From Lachnospiraceae bacterium (GTDB lineage: Bacteria > Bacillota > Clostridia > Lachnospirales > Lachnospiraceae), in assembly GCA_024691065.1 (NCBI GenBank), contig JAILOA010000003.1, positions 1 to 6,105 on the forward strand: a DNA stretch of 6,105 nucleotides, given 5' to 3'. This document shows, in pieces, positions 5,185 through 6,105 of this stretch. Positions within the stretch are counted from its first letter, which is position 1. Every line of letters starts with the position of its first letter. The notes under the pieces were generated by a model. It made no database searches, had not been told where the DNA came from, and was given only the letters and a program-made list of their open reading frames with translations. Both the position numbers and the translations under genes were made by a program.

Positions 5185-6105
5185 ATGAATGATAAGGATA
5201 TTTTAAAGTTGTATAACAAATTTATCAAAGATGGGCTTGATATTTTTTCAATTGAAAATGACTCGGAAGCCTCAGAGAAAGAGAATCCGAATAATAATAA
5301 GAGATTCAATCCGCTTCGTATAAATAACAATATGAATAATCTCTTATATATGGTTAATACTTTTAAAAAGATAGCCAAAAACCATTCCGCTGACAATTCA
5401 ATAAATAAAGAACTGACAGAGTTCACCGAAGAAGATAAAAAGGAATTGGAAAAATTTTACACTTATACGAGTTCTAATTATCCTATGTACTATGAGTTTC
5501 TGTTGGGCAGATACTCTGATTATATTAATAATAAACGTACAGAAAATTGGCTTGAAAGAGAAAGAAAAGGAACACCTATCAAGACAAGTGATATTCGTTA
5601 CCAGAAAACAATAACATTTTGGTGCACATTAAAGCAACCGGGTGAGCCTAAAAATATTTCCGAATATAAATATGAACAACCTGTTGATGAAGCTGACAAT
5701 GAAGAATTAGAAGCTCCCGTACCATTAGCCGTGTCCGCTCCTGAAAACGGGTCCGCTCCTGAAAACGAGAACGCTCCTGCACCGTTAGGTAATATTGCTC
5801 CTGTAGCATCAGGCGAAGAAAATATCAATAATGATAATATTATCAACGAAAAGAAACCTTCCAAAGCTTTAATTACCAGCGTACTTGGTGCAGTTGACCG
5901 TATAAATGCAACCGGTATTGATGTAAAAAGGTTTATCACATCCCCTATATTCAGAAAGCATGAGGAAAAGAATATCGGCGGTAATGGTAAATCATCTATC
6001 GATGTTTTAGTCAGTTTTTTGGATAATCCTAACGTAAGAACAAAAATCAAGCAGAATTTTACTAACAATTCATTACTTCACGTATCTAACGAATTGAGTT
6101 ACATC
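5185..6105 (+). CDS. Unrecognised Asn-rich protein with Ala/Pro repeat linker, N-terminal part (3' end off the right edge)
   Basis: An uninterrupted frame of 307 codons runs to the window edge. I do not recognise the family. Seen in it: a charged N-terminal region (about 1-175) with an Asn-rich patch (ENPNNNK, INNNMNN) and a Tyr-rich segment FYTYTSSNYPMYYEFLLGRY at 91-110; a low-complexity linker at about 177-212 built from SAPENG, SAPENE and NAPAPL units; then a mixed, probably folded region to the edge, containing ALITSVLGAVDRINATGID and SIDVLVSFLDNPNVR. Asn makes up about 13% of residues. There is no signal peptide, membrane segment or Walker, HTH or zinc motif, and only one Cys (C147), so a cytoplasmic protein is likely, although export by a leaderless route cannot be excluded. 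Two domains joined by a flexible linker is the simplest reading. It is divergent from the calcium ATPase, with no clear functional tie. GGAGG eight bases before the ATG fixes the start. Confidence 0.85.
   Translation, partial: MNDKDILKLYNKFIKDGLDIFSIENDSEASEKENPNNNKRFNPLRINNNMNNLLYMVNTFKKIAKNHSADNSINKELTEFTEEDKKELEKFYTYTSSNYPMYYEFLLGRYSDYINNKRTENWLERERKGTPIKTSDIRYQKTITFWCTLKQPGEPKNISEYKYEQPVDEADNEELEAPVPLAVSAPENGSAPENENAPAPLGNIAPVASGEENINNDNIINEKKPSKALITSVLGAVDRINATGIDVKRFITSPIFRKHEEKNIGGNGKSSIDVLVSFLDNPNVRTKIKQNFTNNSLLHVSNELSYI
5733..5786 (+). repeat. 18-bp tandem repeat encoding a SAPENG-type linker
   Basis: GTCCGCTCCTGAAAACGG at 5733-5750 is followed directly by a copy differing at one base (5751-5768) and a diverged third unit (5769-5786). 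The 18-bp period keeps frame and encodes six-residue units. Further Ala/Pro phrases flank it (APVPLA before, NIAPVA after). The near-identity of the first two units suggests recent slippage duplication, so copy number may vary between strains. Confidence 0.8.

Noticed and set aside
5598..6068. Minus-strand open frame of 156 codons with a Ser/Ala/Gly-rich translation
   Set aside because: It lies entirely antisense to the 307-codon frame that has a strong ribosome binding site; its Gly/Ala/Ser richness is the complement of the linker repeats.

Overview
The window looks like chromosomal DNA from an anaerobic Firmicute, most likely a Lachnospiraceae member such as Butyrivibrio or a relative. This is inferred from the AT-rich spacers, purine-rich ribosome binding sites (GGAGG, AGAGGG), A/T-biased codon use and the style of the proteins. 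No RNA gene or other taxonomic marker is present, so the genus is only a guess.

Layout, left to right. (1) Positions 1-546, minus strand: the first 182 codons of a MoxR-type AAA+ ATPase, running off the left edge. (2) 699-1574, minus: a complete LysR-type transcriptional regulator, with its own candidate promoter and a dyad that could be an operator. (3) 1575-2168: about 590 bp with no credible gene. It holds a cluster of degenerate 23-nt CCGG-containing repeats and, further right, a long inverted repeat ending in a T-run that probably terminates the gene to its right. (4) 2169-4925, minus: a complete 918-residue P-type ATPase of the calcium (P2A) family, with a good sigma-A-type promoter. 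(5) 4926-5184: a divergent promoter region rich in A-tracts and dyads. (6) 5185 to the right edge, plus: the first 307 codons of a large Asn-rich protein that I do not recognise, with an Ala/Pro-rich tandem-repeat linker.

The three left-hand genes are housekeeping or stress-type functions: a chaperone-like MoxR ATPase, a LysR regulator and a cation export pump. Nothing ties them into one pathway beyond orientation. The calcium pump appears to be a single-gene unit with its own promoter and terminator. The most novel item is the unrecognised protein at the right edge. It has a strong ribosome binding site and an extended -10 promoter preceded by a perfect dyad, so it looks like a regulated, expressed gene, but most of its context lies outside the window. 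I do not see convincing evidence for a complete new multi-gene system here.
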